NCBI GenBank assembly: GCA_016214695.1
Contig: JACRNY010000001.1
Coordinates: forward strand, 372,001 to 436,000
DNA length: 64,000 bases
Direction of reading: 5' to 3'
DNA from: Nitrosomonadales bacterium
Lineage (GTDB): Bacteria > Pseudomonadota > Gammaproteobacteria > Burkholderiales > Gallionellaceae
Part shown: in pieces, positions 38,131 through 48,057 of the stretch
How the letters are laid out: every line of letters begins with the position of its first letter
Position numbering within the stretch: position 1 is the stretch's first letter
Translations under genes and position numbers: made by a program
The notes under the pieces: generated by a model
What the model was told of the DNA's origin: nothing
The model's database searches: none
Seen by the model: the letters and a program-made list of their open reading frames with translations, nothing else

Positions 38131-39549
38131 TCAAATCCCTTCGTGTGCCGCGATCACTGCCGCAATGGCCGCCGCCCTCAGTTCCGGCGGAACCTTGGTG
38201 ACATAGTCGACCAGCTCCGGATGCGCCTCCACGAATCCGGTGTTGAAATCCGCATTCCTGAAATCGGGATGCTGCAGGATCTCCTGGTAATACGGGATGG
38301 TGGTCTTCACGCCGTACACCACCATGTCGTCCAGCGCGCGGCGGCCGCGCTCGACCACGCCTTCCCAGGTGAGCGCCCACACGGTGAGCTTGGCGCACAT
38401 CGAATCGAAATACGGGGGAATGACATAGCCGCTGTACATGGCGGCGTCGATGCGCACGCCGGGACCGCCGGGTGCGTAGTAGCGCGTGATCTTGCCGAAG
38501 CTGGGCAGGAAACCGTTCTTGGGGTCTTCCGCATTGATGCGGAACTCCATCGCGTAACCGCGGTACTGCACGTCTTCCTGTTTGTATTGCAGCGGCAGGC
38601 CGTCGGCGATACGGATCTGCTCCTGCACAATGTCGATGCCGGTGATGGATTCGGTCACGGTGTGCTCGACCTGCACGCGCGTGTTCATCTCCATGAAGTA
38701 GAAATTGTCGTCCTGGTCGAGCAGGAACTCGACGGTACCGGCATTCTCGTAACCCACCGCATGGCAGGCCTTCACCGCCAGTGCGCCTATGTGTTCGCGC
38801 TGCTGCTGCGTGATCTGCGGCGACGGGGCGATCTCGATGAGTTTCTGGTTGCGGCGCTGGATGGAACAGTCGCGCTCGAACAGGTGGATGGCGCTGCCGT
38901 GACTGTCGCCCAGCACCTGCACTTCGATGTGCTTGGGATTGACCACGCATTTTTCCAGGAACACCTCCGGCTTGCCGAACGCCTTGCTCGCTTCGGAGAT
39001 CACGCGCTCGTAGTTGGCGAGCAGGTCCTTCTCGTTGTCGCAGCGGCGGATACCGCGCCCGCCACCGCCGTTGGTGGCCTTGAGCATGACGGGGTAGCCG
39101 ATCTGTTTGGCCAGCGTGCGCGCCTCTTCGACATCGGCGAGGTTGCCGTCGCTGCCCGGCACGCAGGGGATGCCCGCAGCGATCATGGCATTGCGCGCCT
39201 GGATCTTGTCGCCCATCTGGCGGATCACATCCGCGCTCGGGCCGATGAACTTGATGCCGCGGCGTTCGCAGATCTCGGCCAGCTCGGGATTCTCGGACAG
39301 GAATCCGTAGCCGGGATGCAGTGCATCGCAACCCGAGGTCACGGCGACGTTGACGATGTTATGCGCATTCAGATAGCCGGTGACCGGCTCTGCACCGAGG
39401 TGGTAGGCTTCATCCGCCTTCTTGACGTGCAAGGCCTGGCGATCGGCGTCGGTGTAGATGGCGACCGACTTGATGCCCATCTCCGAGCACGCACGCACGA
39501 TGCGAACTGCGATCTCTCCTCGGTTGGCGACGAGTATTTTTTTAATCAC
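38131..39549 (-). CDS. pycA: Pyruvate carboxylase subunit A (biotin carboxylase)
   Basis: 472 residues from GTG 39549 (KKILVANRGEIAVRI). ATP-grasp biotin carboxylase: ATP loop LKATNGGGGRGIR, bicarbonate/biotin site CSIQRRNQKLIE, catalytic FYFMEMNTRVQVEHTVTE (shown across residues ~280-300). A longer TTG start at 39579 is possible but less likely. Very similar to AccC; the following pycB gene argues for a role in anaplerotic pyruvate carboxylation rather than fatty acid synthesis. Confidence 0.88.
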   Translation of the reverse strand: MIKKILVANRGEIAVRIVRACSEMGIKSVAIYTDADRQALHVKKADEAYHLGAEPVTGYLNAHNIVNVAVTSGCDALHPGYGFLSENPELAEICERRGIKFIGPSADVIRQMGDKIQARNAMIAAGIPCVPGSDGNLADVEEARTLAKQIGYPVMLKATNGGGGRGIRRCDNEKDLLANYERVISEASKAFGKPEVFLEKCVVNPKHIEVQVLGDSHGSAIHLFERDCSIQRRNQKLIEIAPSPQITQQQREHIGALAVKACHAVGYENAGTVEFLLDQDDNFYFMEMNTRVQVEHTVTESITGIDIVQEQIRIADGLPLQYKQEDVQYRGYAMEFRINAEDPKNGFLPSFGKITRYYAPGGPGVRIDAAMYSGYVIPPYFDSMCAKLTVWALTWEGVVERGRRALDDMVVYGVKTTIPYYQEILQHPDFRNADFNTGFVEAHPELVDYVTKVPPELRAAAIAAVIAAHEGI

Positions 39550-39673
39550 GGGGAATTTCCAATTCGGTTCGGCACGCAACCGGGAAATTGTAACATTTGA
39601 CCCTGCCTCAAAAGCAGGTTTGGAGATTATTTTGAGCGCTGTAAGCCTGATGTAAGGCAGTTATGCAGGCCGT

Positions 39674-40513
39674 TCATGCAGTCACCCGCACATCCAGCCC
39701 CAGGAGACGGATACGCGCGGCGAAGCGCTCCAGCACAGTCTCGGGCAACGTCGACAGACGCGGCGCTTCCTCCTGCCAGGAGACCCGCGCAAGTCCATAC
39801 AGCAATACTCCGCGCGGCCTGATGCCTGCGCGCACCATGCCTTCAAGAAAGGCCAGATAATCGTCTTCGTCCTGCGCATCCGGAGCGCGTCCGTCCAGTG
39901 CGAACCAGCAGGTCTGCAACCAGGTGTTCGGGCAGCACGCGACAGCGATGGACAGGTTCTGCCGCACCTTGTCCATCGTCATCTTCGCATCGTTGATGCG
40001 CGCTATCGCCGCCTCGCTGGCGCGATCCAGTTTGAACCAGACCTCGCCGTTGAGTTGTGCCATGCGGCGCAATCCCTGCTGCACATTGTCGCGCTGCATC
40101 AGGCTGCCGTTGGTGATGAGCACCAGTTTCAGTTCGGCCGGTTTGTGCCTGCCGATGAGTTCGATGACCTCGCCGAACTCCTGCGCGCTGGTCGGCTCGC
40201 CGTTGCCGGAGATGGCGATATCGTTGATACGACGCGCCTCGGGCGGTACGCGCTGCATGAAATCGCCGTGCTGCAGCTCATGCAGGAAGCCGGACAGTTC
40301 CTTTTCCAGCAGGACCAGATCGACAGGCGGTGCGGTGCCGCGCGTGAGATCCGGCACTTGGCAGTAGAGGCAGCGCCAGTTGCAGGCATTGTTGGGATTG
40401 AGGTTGATGCCGATGGAGACGCCGCCGGCGCGGCGCGAAACGACAGGGTAGACGTAGTGCAATCCGGCGCTGTCGCGGCTGTGGTCGGTGACGCTTAGCG
40501 AGTGATCGCTCAA
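39674..40513 (-). CDS. Radical SAM protein
   Basis: 279 residues if it starts at TTG 40513, which overlaps the nlpD stop. The radical SAM motif CNWRCLYCQ binds the [4Fe-4S] cluster; GNGEPTSA and VLITNGSL fit SAM-binding strands of the family, which resembles MoaA/NifB-like and wyosine-type radical SAM proteins. Reaction unknown. It occupies the place downstream of nlpD where many proteobacteria carry rpoS. Confidence 0.75.
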   Translation of the reverse strand: MSDHSLSVTDHSRDSAGLHYVYPVVSRRAGGVSIGINLNPNNACNWRCLYCQVPDLTRGTAPPVDLVLLEKELSGFLHELQHGDFMQRVPPEARRINDIAISGNGEPTSAQEFGEVIELIGRHKPAELKLVLITNGSLMQRDNVQQGLRRMAQLNGEVWFKLDRASEAAIARINDAKMTMDKVRQNLSIAVACCPNTWLQTCWFALDGRAPDAQDEDDYLAFLEGMVRAGIRPRGVLLYGLARVSWQEEAPRLSTLPETVLERFAARIRLLGLDVRVTA

Positions 40514-41469
40514 GATTTTACCAGCGGCAGATATTTCGCCGGATCGACCGGCTTGCCGAACTTGCGGATCTCGAAGTGCAGTTTCACCTGGTCGGCATCG
40601 CTGCTGCCCATCTCGGCGATCTTCTGGCCCTTGCCGACGTTCTGGCCTTCTTTCACCATGATCTGCTCGTTGTGCGCGTAGGCGCTCAGGTAGGTCTTGT
40701 TGTGCTTGATGATGATGAGCTTGCCGTAGCCGCGCAGGCCGCTGCCGCTGTACACCACCTTGCCCGCGGCGCTGGCCACCACCGCCTGGCCGCGCTGGCC
40801 GACGATGTCCACACCTTTGCGGTTGTCGCTCTCGGAGAAACCGGCGACCAGCTTGCCGCTGGTCGGCATACCCCACTCCAGCGGATCCTCGTCATCCACT
40901 TTGGGCGCCGGCGGGGCCAGCGGCTTGCGCGGCGTCACTGCCGCGGCTACCGGTTTGCCCGCCGCGACAGCCGGCTGTCCTTCCTGCAAACGCTCCGCCT
41001 GGGCCAGCGCGCTCTCGGTGTAGGCCAGCTTGCCCACCTTGGGATAGCTCTTCACTTCGGCAGGTTGCTCCGCCACCTGCGAATCCATGACCGGCCTGGG
41101 CGCGCCCGCCTGTGTCGATGTGCCCGCCACCGGGATGCGCAACTGCAAAGTCTGGCCGATCTTGATCTCGGCAGGATTGTCGATGTCGTTCCAGTCCGCC
41201 ACGTCGCGGTAGTCGACACCGTTGAGGAAGGCGATGCTGTACAGCGTGTCGCCCTTTTGCACGATATGGATACGCGTGACGGTCTCGTAGTCGGAGTCCA
41301 TCACCGGCTTCCTGTTGTCGGGGATCTGCGCTGCCGGGACCGGCGCACGCTTGTCTGCGCCGTATTCCATGACGGGTGCACGCCGGCCGCTCGCTGCGGG
41401 AACGGCACAACCGGCCAGCACGATTGCGGCCAGCGCCAACGTTCCCCACTGCGAGATCCTCATGCTCAT
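40510..41469 (-). CDS. nlpD: Lipoprotein NlpD (amidase activator, LysM + degenerate LytM)
   Basis: 319 residues. Lipobox LAGC at the N-terminus, a LysM domain ([13 protein letters not shown] to [11 protein letters not shown]), a Pro-rich linker, and a C-terminal M23/LytM domain. The LytM zinc ligands are lost: the first histidine is replaced (NRKGVDIVG) and the HxH motif reads KLHFEIR, as in E. coli NlpD, which activates the amidase AmiC instead of cutting peptidoglycan. Overlaps pcm by 4 bases. Confidence 0.92.
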   Translation of the reverse strand: MSMRISQWGTLALAAIVLAGCAVPAASGRRAPVMEYGADKRAPVPAAQIPDNRKPVMDSDYETVTRIHIVQKGDTLYSIAFLNGVDYRDVADWNDIDNPAEIKIGQTLQLRIPVAGTSTQAGAPRPVMDSQVAEQPAEVKSYPKVGKLAYTESALAQAERLQEGQPAVAAGKPVAAAVTPRKPLAPPAPKVDDEDPLEWGMPTSGKLVAGFSESDNRKGVDIVGQRGQAVVASAAGKVVYSGSGLRGYGKLIIIKHNKTYLSAYAHNEQIMVKEGQNVGKGQKIAEMGSSDADQVKLHFEIRKFGKPVDPAKYLPLVKS

Positions 41470-42128
41470 GCCTTCCCCATCACCAACGGTACGAATTTGA
41501 CTGCCTCCAGACGGCTTTCGCGGAAGCCGTTCTCGTCGCGCTCGATCAGGTACAGGTATTGTTCCTGCGTCCCCATCGGCAGCACCATTCTACCACCGAC
41601 CGCGAGTTGCTCCCGCAGCACGGCGGAGAGCGCGGGCGCGGCACAGGCCATGATGATGCCATCGAACGGCGCGACATCCGGCAGGCCGGCCGAACCGTCC
41701 ACATGACGCAGGTTGACGTTGTTGATCTTCAGTTCGCGCAGCGTCTTGCGCGCGCGCTCGTACAGCGGCTGGATGCGCTCGACCGAATACACTTCCTTCG
41801 CCACCCTGGACAGCACCGCCGCCTGGTAGCCGCAGCCGGTGCCGATCTCCAGCACGCGGTTGAGCCGCTTGCCGTTGCGCAACACCTCGGTCATGCGCGC
41901 CACGATATAAGGTTGCGAGATGGTCTGGCCGTGGCCGATGGGCAGGGAAACATCGTCGTAGGCGCGCGTGGCCAGCGCCTCGTCGATAAAGATGTGGCGC
42001 GGTATCTCGTTCATCGCCGCCAGCACCGTCTCGTCGGCGATGCCTTCGCCGCGCAAGCGCTCGATGAGCCGGCCGCGCGTGCGCGCCGAGGTCATGCCTA
42101 TGCCAGCGTGGCGGATACTAATATTCAT
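41466..42128 (-). CDS. pcm: Protein-L-isoaspartate O-methyltransferase
   Basis: 220 residues; repairs damaged aspartyl residues. SAM motif [16 protein letters not shown] and the family start [17 protein letters not shown] are clear. The annotated start (MNISIRHAG) may be a little long; ATG 42095 is an alternative. Part of the conserved surE-pcm-nlpD group. Confidence 0.94.
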   Translation of the reverse strand: MNISIRHAGIGMTSARTRGRLIERLRGEGIADETVLAAMNEIPRHIFIDEALATRAYDDVSLPIGHGQTISQPYIVARMTEVLRNGKRLNRVLEIGTGCGYQAAVLSRVAKEVYSVERIQPLYERARKTLRELKINNVNLRHVDGSAGLPDVAPFDGIIMACAAPALSAVLREQLAVGGRMVLPMGTQEQYLYLIERDENGFRESRLEAVKFVPLVMGKA

Positions 42129-42133
42129 ATGTG

Positions 42134-42928
42134 TCAGTCACCCGCAAGGGGTACGCCGGTGGGTACCCCGCTGCTTCGCAGCGACCCTTCCGCAGTCAGC
42201 CATGCTTTTACCGCATCGAGCTGGCTGTACTGGGTGAGGTCGATCTGCAGCGGGGTGATGGAAACGCGGCCCTGCGACGTGGCGTGGAAATCGGTGCCCT
42301 CGCCCGCGTCCTGCGCCTTGCCCGCCGGGCCGACCCAGTACACCGGCTGGCCGTGCGGGTTGAGAGTCTTGATGACCGGCTCGGCCTTGTGGCGTTTGCC
42401 CAGGCGGGTGACCTCCATGCCGGTGAGTTGCTCGTATGGCACATCCGGCACGTTCACGTTGAGCAGCCAGGGATGCGGCGTTTCCTTCATGAAACGCTGC
42501 ACCAGTTCCACTGCCACCTTGCCCGCGGTGTCGTAATGGGTGGGATCGTGCTTCGCCATCGAGATGGCGATGGCGGGGATGCCGAGCAGGAAGCCCTCGG
42601 TCGCCGCGGCCACGGTGCCGGAGTAGATGGTGTCGTCGCCCATGTTGGCGCCGGAGTTGATGCCGGAGACCACGATGTCGGGCTGCGTATCCAGCATGCC
42701 GGTGACGGCCATGTGCACGCAGTCGGTGGGCGTGCCGTCCACATAATAAAAACCGCTCTGTGCACGCTTGAGGTTGAGCGGACGGTTCAGCGTGAGCGAG
42801 TTGCTGGCGCCGCTGCGGTCGCGTTCCGGCGCGACCACCGTCACCTCGGCGATGGCGGAAAGATGTTTGGCCAGACAGGCCAGACCCGGCGCGAAATAGC
42901 CGTCGTCGTTACTGATCAGGATGCGCAT
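42134..42928 (-). CDS. surE: 5'/3'-nucleotidase SurE
   Basis: 264 residues, survival protein. N-terminal [15 protein letters not shown] carries the metal-binding Asp pair; [20 protein letters not shown] (split) is the second signature. Six bases upstream of pcm. No rpoS follows nlpD in this window. Confidence 0.95.
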   Translation of the reverse strand: MRILISNDDGYFAPGLACLAKHLSAIAEVTVVAPERDRSGASNSLTLNRPLNLKRAQSGFYYVDGTPTDCVHMAVTGMLDTQPDIVVSGINSGANMGDDTIYSGTVAAATEGFLLGIPAIAISMAKHDPTHYDTAGKVAVELVQRFMKETPHPWLLNVNVPDVPYEQLTGMEVTRLGKRHKAEPVIKTLNPHGQPVYWVGPAGKAQDAGEGTDFHATSQGRVSITPLQIDLTQYSQLDAVKAWLTAEGSLRSSGVPTGVPLAGD

Positions 42929-43058
42929 GGGATAAGGCCGGGTCGAAAAAATGGGAGAACTGGTTCGGTGTCATGGTCATGGGCGATCGGGTAATTGCAT
43001 GGATGCGGATCGCAGGGACGAATGTTAGCCGCCTTTTCCGTTTGCTTCCAGCCTGATT

Positions 43059-44660
43059 TCAGGCCTGCCCGGCCCACTCGAAACCGATCTGTTCGTAGTC
43101 TTCGCCCTCGGCGATGAGCCGCGTCAGCTTGATGTCGCGGCTGTGCTCGCCCATCAGCGCCTGATAGTAGTTTCCGGGTACGAACGCACCCGGCTCCATC
43201 AGCAGGGTGGCATTGCGGAAACTGTTCTGCGCATCCGGCAGCATGATGGCCGGCAGGTAGGTGTACTGGAACGAGCCGGAACTGGTCTCCCAGTTGGACG
43301 CCTTCTCCGCCCCCTTGCCCAGCGCGCGCAGCCAGATGGAGAGCGGCTTCTTGGCGACGATGGCGACGACCAGGTGCACGTTGTTGTCGGCGTCGGTGTG
43401 GATGCGCCGGATGGTGCCCACCCACCACAGCGGATTGTTCTGCGTCTTGATGCCGCACAGGTCGCCCACCTTGACCCAGGCGCCCGCGCTCTTCGTCAGC
43501 TTGATGCCGATCTCGTCAAGGCTGATGTCACTGACGGTCCACAGCTCGGAGGTGAAATCGACCTCCTCTTCCGCGGCCAGGTTGATCCTGTTCGCTTTCT
43601 GCTTCTCGGCATCGGCCGCAACCAGCTCGATGCGCGTCACCATCTGGCTGATCAGGCGGAAACCGTGGATCACATCGACCGTGGTGTCGATGCCGCGATG
43701 GTCCTGGTGGCGCAACGGCGGCTGCGCCACCCACCAGGCCAGCAGGTGCTTGAGCACGGTGAGCTTGCCGCCGGGGGTGAATTCGCTGCCGAAGCGGCGC
43801 TCCTGCCAGACCGGATCGTCCTCGTTCTGCTTCTCGATCTTCTCCACCGCCGCCAGTGCGCGTACTGCGCCGAAATAGCGCGTATCCGGTGTGGCCGCAC
43901 CTTGCACGCGCTGCGGCGCGGTGCCGGCAGCCAAGTCGAACTGGTAGGGGCAATCGGCATCTGCCGCCGTCTTGAGATCGAAGAAACTGCACATGCGCCC
44001 GGCGATGCGGTAGCTCACCTCGATCTGGTCCGGCGCCAACTCGTCCGGTGCAGAGAGATACAGCATCAGCGCGCGCAGCAGTTCGCGCTGCGGGCTGGCG
44101 TGAATGACGTGGCCGGGATAGGCCAGCACCATGCTCTCGGCGATCTGTTCACCTTCGATGAAACGCTGGCACGCGGCGATCTGCTGCCACACCGCTGGCT
44201 CGATATCCAGATAACGCATCAGCTCCAGCTTCAACTGCTCGCCGATGGCGCGCGCCCAGCGCACGCAGACCAGCGGCATCTGCTGCCGCATCTCGAACGT
44301 CCTCTTGTCCGAGACGCGATATCCTTCGGCGATGGCGGCATAGGCCTCGGCCAGCGCCTTGGCGTAGGCATGCATGCCCTGCCACAGATGCACACCTTTG
44401 AAGTCCTGCAGATGCGGCGCACTCAGATACTGGTGCAGGAACTCGGTGTAGATGGCCAGCGCGGTCTCATCCAGCAACAGCACGATGGCGCTGCGCACCT
44501 CGGGGTGGAAACCTTTCGTGGTCTTGATCGAATCGAGCCAGAAGGTGATGTCCTCCAGCGCCTTGCGACTGTCGTCTTCCGGCAATTCGGCGATCAGCCG
44601 CTTCGTTTCATCGAGATCGAACAGGGGGTGATCCGGCTTGCCTTCAAACAGATTGAACAT
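43059..44660 (-). CDS. Large conserved-looking protein of unknown function
   Basis: 533 residues, soluble, not recognised. The first ~330 residues are mainly helical (MHAYAKALAEAYAAIAEGYR, LLRALMLYLSAPDELA); a C-terminal region (~390-500) is beta-rich with GAWVKVGDLCGIKTQ, WWVGTIRRIH and VHLVVAIVAKKPLSIWLRA, which might be a PilZ-like or SH3-like barrel, though no RxxxR-D/NxSxxG signature was found. Divergent from the two-anchor lipoprotein gene. Confidence 0.7.
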   Translation of the reverse strand: MFNLFEGKPDHPLFDLDETKRLIAELPEDDSRKALEDITFWLDSIKTTKGFHPEVRSAIVLLLDETALAIYTEFLHQYLSAPHLQDFKGVHLWQGMHAYAKALAEAYAAIAEGYRVSDKRTFEMRQQMPLVCVRWARAIGEQLKLELMRYLDIEPAVWQQIAACQRFIEGEQIAESMVLAYPGHVIHASPQRELLRALMLYLSAPDELAPDQIEVSYRIAGRMCSFFDLKTAADADCPYQFDLAAGTAPQRVQGAATPDTRYFGAVRALAAVEKIEKQNEDDPVWQERRFGSEFTPGGKLTVLKHLLAWWVAQPPLRHQDHRGIDTTVDVIHGFRLISQMVTRIELVAADAEKQKANRINLAAEEEVDFTSELWTVSDISLDEIGIKLTKSAGAWVKVGDLCGIKTQNNPLWWVGTIRRIHTDADNNVHLVVAIVAKKPLSIWLRALGKGAEKASNWETSSGSFQYTYLPAIMLPDAQNSFRNATLLMEPGAFVPGNYYQALMGEHSRDIKLTRLIAEGEDYEQIGFEWAGQA

Positions 44661-44819
44661 GGTCTGCGCTTTCGTCCATCACACTAAGTGGCAGCATTAT
44701 ATTCAGGTATGCTGCCTGCGGCACTGCAAGGAGGTCGCAGCGAATGTTTGCCTGGCACGGCCAACTATGGGAGGATTGTCCCCGCCTGTCACTTTTCAAC
44801 CGTCTCACTGGAGAACACC

Positions 44820-45317
44820 ATGACCAAATACAACAGATTAGCCCTACCTGCCGCACTGATTTTTGCTGCACTGGCCTTGTCTGCTTGTGCGAGCAAGCCC
44901 AAGGAAGAGGCCGCCGCACCCGCAACGACCGCTGTCGTCGAGCAACCCGCTGCCGTAGCCGTGCCTGCACCGACTCCCGCTCCGGAACCCGTCGCTGTGG
45001 CCGAACCGGCACCTGCCCCGGCAGCCAGCAGCATGAAAGAAGCACCCAAGCCGGTAGTCAAGAAGCCGAGAAAGAAAAAAGTAGTCAAAGCCGCCCCGCC
45101 CAAACCCGTTGCGCCGGAACCCGTAGCTGAGCCGGCACCCGCCCCTGCGCCTGCCCCGGTCGCCGCTCCGGTACAGGAACCCGCTCCGGCACCCGCGATC
45201 GTCGAGACTCCTCTCCCGCCGGCAGAGGAAGGCTTCTTCGCCAAGTACTGGATGTGGCTGCTCGGCATCATCATCGCAGCCGTCGGGATCGTGTTCGTGA
45301 TGCGCAAGAAAGAATAA
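44820..45317 (+). CDS. Lipoprotein with C-terminal transmembrane anchor
   Basis: 165 residues from ATG 44820 (GGAG SD). Signal with lipobox LALSAC (Cys23 followed by Ala, not Asp, so outer-membrane sorting is expected by the +2 rule). The mature protein is a Pro/Ala/Val/Glu repeat-rich linker with a basic patch (KKPRKKKVVK), ending in a hydrophobic helix YWMWLLGIIIAAVGIVFVM followed by RKKE. If both anchors act, the protein would tie two membranes together. Alternatively the C-terminal helix fixes it in the inner membrane. Confidence 0.7.
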   Translation: MTKYNRLALPAALIFAALALSACASKPKEEAAAPATTAVVEQPAAVAVPAPTPAPEPVAVAEPAPAPAASSMKEAPKPVVKKPRKKKVVKAAPPKPVAPEPVAEPAPAPAPAPVAAPVQEPAPAPAIVETPLPPAEEGFFAKYWMWLLGIIIAAVGIVFVMRKKE

Positions 45318-45344
45318 CTTCCGCACAGCTCTTTGCCGCACAAA

Positions 45345-45369
45345 ACAATGGCGCCCTTGGCGCCATTGT
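45345..45369. terminator. Bidirectional terminator-like hairpin
   Basis: ACAATGGCGCC (45345-45355) pairs perfectly with GGCGCCATTGT (45359-45369) between the convergent lipoprotein and nnrS genes. Confidence 0.7.
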
Positions 45370-45394
45370 TCATTTTGGATGAGGCATCGTCAGT

Positions 45395-46627
45395 TCAACC
45401 CGCTTGCCCGTCCGCACGCGGTCGCCAGTACGCCGGCAGATAACGCCACACCCACGGAAAGAAACAGACCAGCCACATCGCCGCTGCCGCAACATAGAAC
45501 CAGTAGCTGAATTGCGCTGGCAGCATATCCGCCAGCACACGCAACAGCGCAACGATCTGCATCCCCGCAAACATCAGCTTGATCGGGCCATCCACCTTCA
45601 TCGGCAAACCGGAGTGTCCCAGCGTGACGCGCGTGCCCATGCCGATGATCAGTGTCGCGAAGCAGCCGATGGTCAAGGCATGCAGCGGCGCCAATCCCCA
45701 CACGAATGAAACGCCCCCACTGTATGCGAACAGCATGCTCTGCACCGCGAACAGCGACATCGCGATGCCCAGCCAGGCGAACCCCACATGCAGCACCGCC
45801 AGCAGGGGGACAGCGAAGCTGCGGCGGAATCCCCAGACATGGCTCAGATAGAGCGCCGCGACCGCCAACGGCAAGTCGCCCAGCCACAACCATGCACCCG
45901 CACCGGCCAGCTTGAGCAGGCCATGCGCCATGCTTCCCGCAAGCATGGTCCACCATGGCCAGTAAGAGCGCGGCAGCACGCTCTGCGGCAGCGCGCTGCT
46001 GGTGAAGAAGGGGATCATGCGGTGGCCGACCGTGGCGAACACCGGCAACAGGAAGAACCACAGTCCGGTTTGGATGGAGATATCCAGATAGCGCGCCTCA
46101 TCGGTGAACAGCCAGCCGGCATAACTGGCGAGGCCGCACCAACCCATGAAGAGCGCGATGAACAGGACGACGGGATGGCGCTTGTCGGAATGTGTGGTGT
46201 CGAGCAACACGCGCAACAATGCATACAGCGCCATCGCCCAGCCTGCCAGCATGCCGAGCACCGCAACCGGCAGCATCCCGGCATCGGTGAACAGGCCGAT
46301 ATAGAAAGCGCCCGCTCCCGACAGCATCAGCAGGAACGCCGGCACATAATGCCGTGCCGGGATCTCCGTGCCGGCCATCCAGCGCGGGAAGGTGGTCATC
46401 AGGAAACCGAACATGAAGAACGGGAACAGGCCGTAGATCATCAGCCAGGCATGCGCAGCGGCTGGCGCGATACTCCATGTCAGCGCCTGGCCGAACATGC
46501 CCGAGCGCGTGACCAGTTCGACCAGCCACCACAGCATCACCGCCAGCACCTGCAGCGCGCCGCCGAAGAACATCACGCGGTGCGGTGCGGCGGTGAAACT
46601 GCTCCAGCGATTATTAACGCCACTCAT
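45395..46627 (-). CDS. nnrS: NnrS family protein (nitric oxide stress)
   Basis: 410 residues with ~12 hydrophobic segments. Family motifs are APHRVMFFGGALQVL, HAWLMIYGLFPFFMFGFLMTTFPRW, VFATVGHRMIPFF and HALTIGCFATLIIGMGTRVTLGHSG (each shown in parts). NnrS is a haem-containing membrane protein protecting from NO or iron-nitrosyl stress. Overlaps the upstream cytochrome gene by 4 bases; start chosen at ATG 46627. Confidence 0.9.
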   Translation of the reverse strand: MSGVNNRWSSFTAAPHRVMFFGGALQVLAVMLWWLVELVTRSGMFGQALTWSIAPAAAHAWLMIYGLFPFFMFGFLMTTFPRWMAGTEIPARHYVPAFLLMLSGAGAFYIGLFTDAGMLPVAVLGMLAGWAMALYALLRVLLDTTHSDKRHPVVLFIALFMGWCGLASYAGWLFTDEARYLDISIQTGLWFFLLPVFATVGHRMIPFFTSSALPQSVLPRSYWPWWTMLAGSMAHGLLKLAGAGAWLWLGDLPLAVAALYLSHVWGFRRSFAVPLLAVLHVGFAWLGIAMSLFAVQSMLFAYSGGVSFVWGLAPLHALTIGCFATLIIGMGTRVTLGHSGLPMKVDGPIKLMFAGMQIVALLRVLADMLPAQFSYWFYVAAAAMWLVCFFPWVWRYLPAYWRPRADGQAG

Positions 46628-47088
46628 TTTGTTTCGACGAAGCGGTACATCGCATGGCAGGCGATGCAATTGTTCATGGTCGCACTCAATTTCGCCACGA
46701 CACGCTCGCTATCCTTGTTCTTCGCGGCCTCGGCGGCGATCTCGTCGAACTTCCTGCGCGTATCGAAACCGAGCGCCTTCATCTCGACCGGTATCTTGCG
46801 GAACAGCGAGCCGGGCGTATCCGCTTCCGCCGCCATGCCCGATGTCGTGGCCGCCATCACCACCGCATCAAAATCCTTGGCCGATGCCGCCGCCAATACG
46901 GATTGCGAACTTTGCAGCCACGTGCGCATCTCCAGCAACAGGGCATTACGCTCGTCCTTGGTCAGCAGCACGGCCTGGCGGCCGTCATCGGACGGCGCCA
47001 CATTGCCCACCGTGAACTTGTATGCGAACACGGCGACGATGATCGTCAACACCGCCACCAGCACCCAACTCAATCTGCAATTCTTCAT
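46624..47088 (-). CDS. Cytochrome c'-type (class II) protein, membrane anchored
   Basis: 154 residues from ATG 47088 ([15 protein letters not shown]). N-terminal hydrophobic helix (WVLVAVLTIIVAVFAY) works as signal or anchor; the single haem motif CIACH is near the C-terminus in NNCIACHAMYRF, the class II arrangement. Cytochromes c' bind NO at a five-coordinate haem. Coupled to nnrS and to a second cytochrome c' upstream. Confidence 0.82.
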   Translation of the reverse strand: MKNCRLSWVLVAVLTIIVAVFAYKFTVGNVAPSDDGRQAVLLTKDERNALLLEMRTWLQSSQSVLAAASAKDFDAVVMAATTSGMAAEADTPGSLFRKIPVEMKALGFDTRRKFDEIAAEAAKNKDSERVVAKLSATMNNCIACHAMYRFVETK

Positions 47089-47123
47089 CCCTTTTCCTCT
47101 CTGTCTTATCGAAATCAGTCTGT

Positions 47124-47561
47124 TCACTCGCCGGCTTTGCCGTAGAAATGTTTTACGAACGGTGCACGGAACGCCTGATGGCAACCCAGACAGGATGTCT
47201 GCACTTTGTGGAAGGCATCGATGACACCCTGCCCGTTCTTCTCGTGTGCCGCATGTTCCAGCTCATGTGCCGCCTCATGTGTCTGCATGTCGAAAGATTT
47301 GAACTTCGGCATGCGCGCGCCCATGAAGCTGACGATGCGCTGTTTCTCCTCTGCCGGCGGCTGCGGATGCTGCGCGATCAGCGGCGCGGTCTTCGCCACC
47401 AGTTCCCAGTCCTCGCGCGAAATGGCGTCGGCAACGACCTGCATGTTCCTGCCCAGCTCTTTCATCACCTTCTGAAATTCCATCGGCTCGGCGGCCTGCA
47501 CAGGCAGGGTTGCCAATGTTGTACCGGCAAGGAGTGCGACTAGGGCCAACTGTTTGCTCAT
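47124..47561 (-). CDS. Cytochrome c' (class II)
   Basis: 145 residues with a cleavable signal peptide (ending VQAAE), a four-helix body and a C-terminal haem site SCLGCHQAF. Periplasmic NO-binding cytochrome by family knowledge. Preceded by AAGGATTT, a plausible SD, and 35 bases upstream of the membrane-anchored cytochrome gene. Confidence 0.88.
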   Translation of the reverse strand: MSKQLALVALLAGTTLATLPVQAAEPMEFQKVMKELGRNMQVVADAISREDWELVAKTAPLIAQHPQPPAEEKQRIVSFMGARMPKFKSFDMQTHEAAHELEHAAHEKNGQGVIDAFHKVQTSCLGCHQAFRAPFVKHFYGKAGE

Positions 47562-47630
47562 GGTAAATCCTTTCGTGGGTGAAGAATCAAATTCGGGTTA
47601 TGTACAGGTGCGCACGGATGACGAGGCGCC

Positions 47631-48038
47631 TCATCTGCGCCGCAAGACCTTGCTCGCCACGACCGCGATCACGATCCAGACCACACTGCGCAGACTCATG
47701 GCAATCACCGTGCGCAGCTCATAGAGCCCACCGGAGTAGATGTATATGCCAAGCGATGCGAACGTCACCACAGTCGCCAGGGCGATATAGCCCGCCAGCC
47801 AGACCGCCCAGCGTTTCTGCAGCCACAATCCGGCAGCGGCAGCGACATAGGCGAAACCGGCCAGGAAGTTGAACCACAGGACGAACGGCACATAGTTTCC
47901 GGCAGCGGCACGTGCCGTCTCGTCGCCGAACAGGACTGTGCCGCCTTCTTTGATAGTCAGCAGACCGAAACCGGCTGCGACCAGGGAAATGACCCAGGTC
48001 GTTAATTCGCGTTTTTGATTGGGCGTTGTCATCTTCAT
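47631..48038 (-). CDS. Small four-helix membrane protein
   Basis: 135 residues from ATG 48038 (ATG 48032 also well placed behind AAAGGATG). Four hydrophobic segments: LTTWVISLVAAGFGLLTI, FVLWFNFLAGFAYVAAAAGLW, LAGYIALATVVTFASLGIYIY and SLRSVVWIVIAVVAS. Not recognised; membership of the nnrS/cytochrome block suggests a role with those genes. Confidence 0.65.
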   Translation of the reverse strand: MKMTTPNQKRELTTWVISLVAAGFGLLTIKEGGTVLFGDETARAAAGNYVPFVLWFNFLAGFAYVAAAAGLWLQKRWAVWLAGYIALATVVTFASLGIYIYSGGLYELRTVIAMSLRSVVWIVIAVVASKVLRRR

Positions 48039-48057
48039 CCTTTCACGGGTTAGCAGA

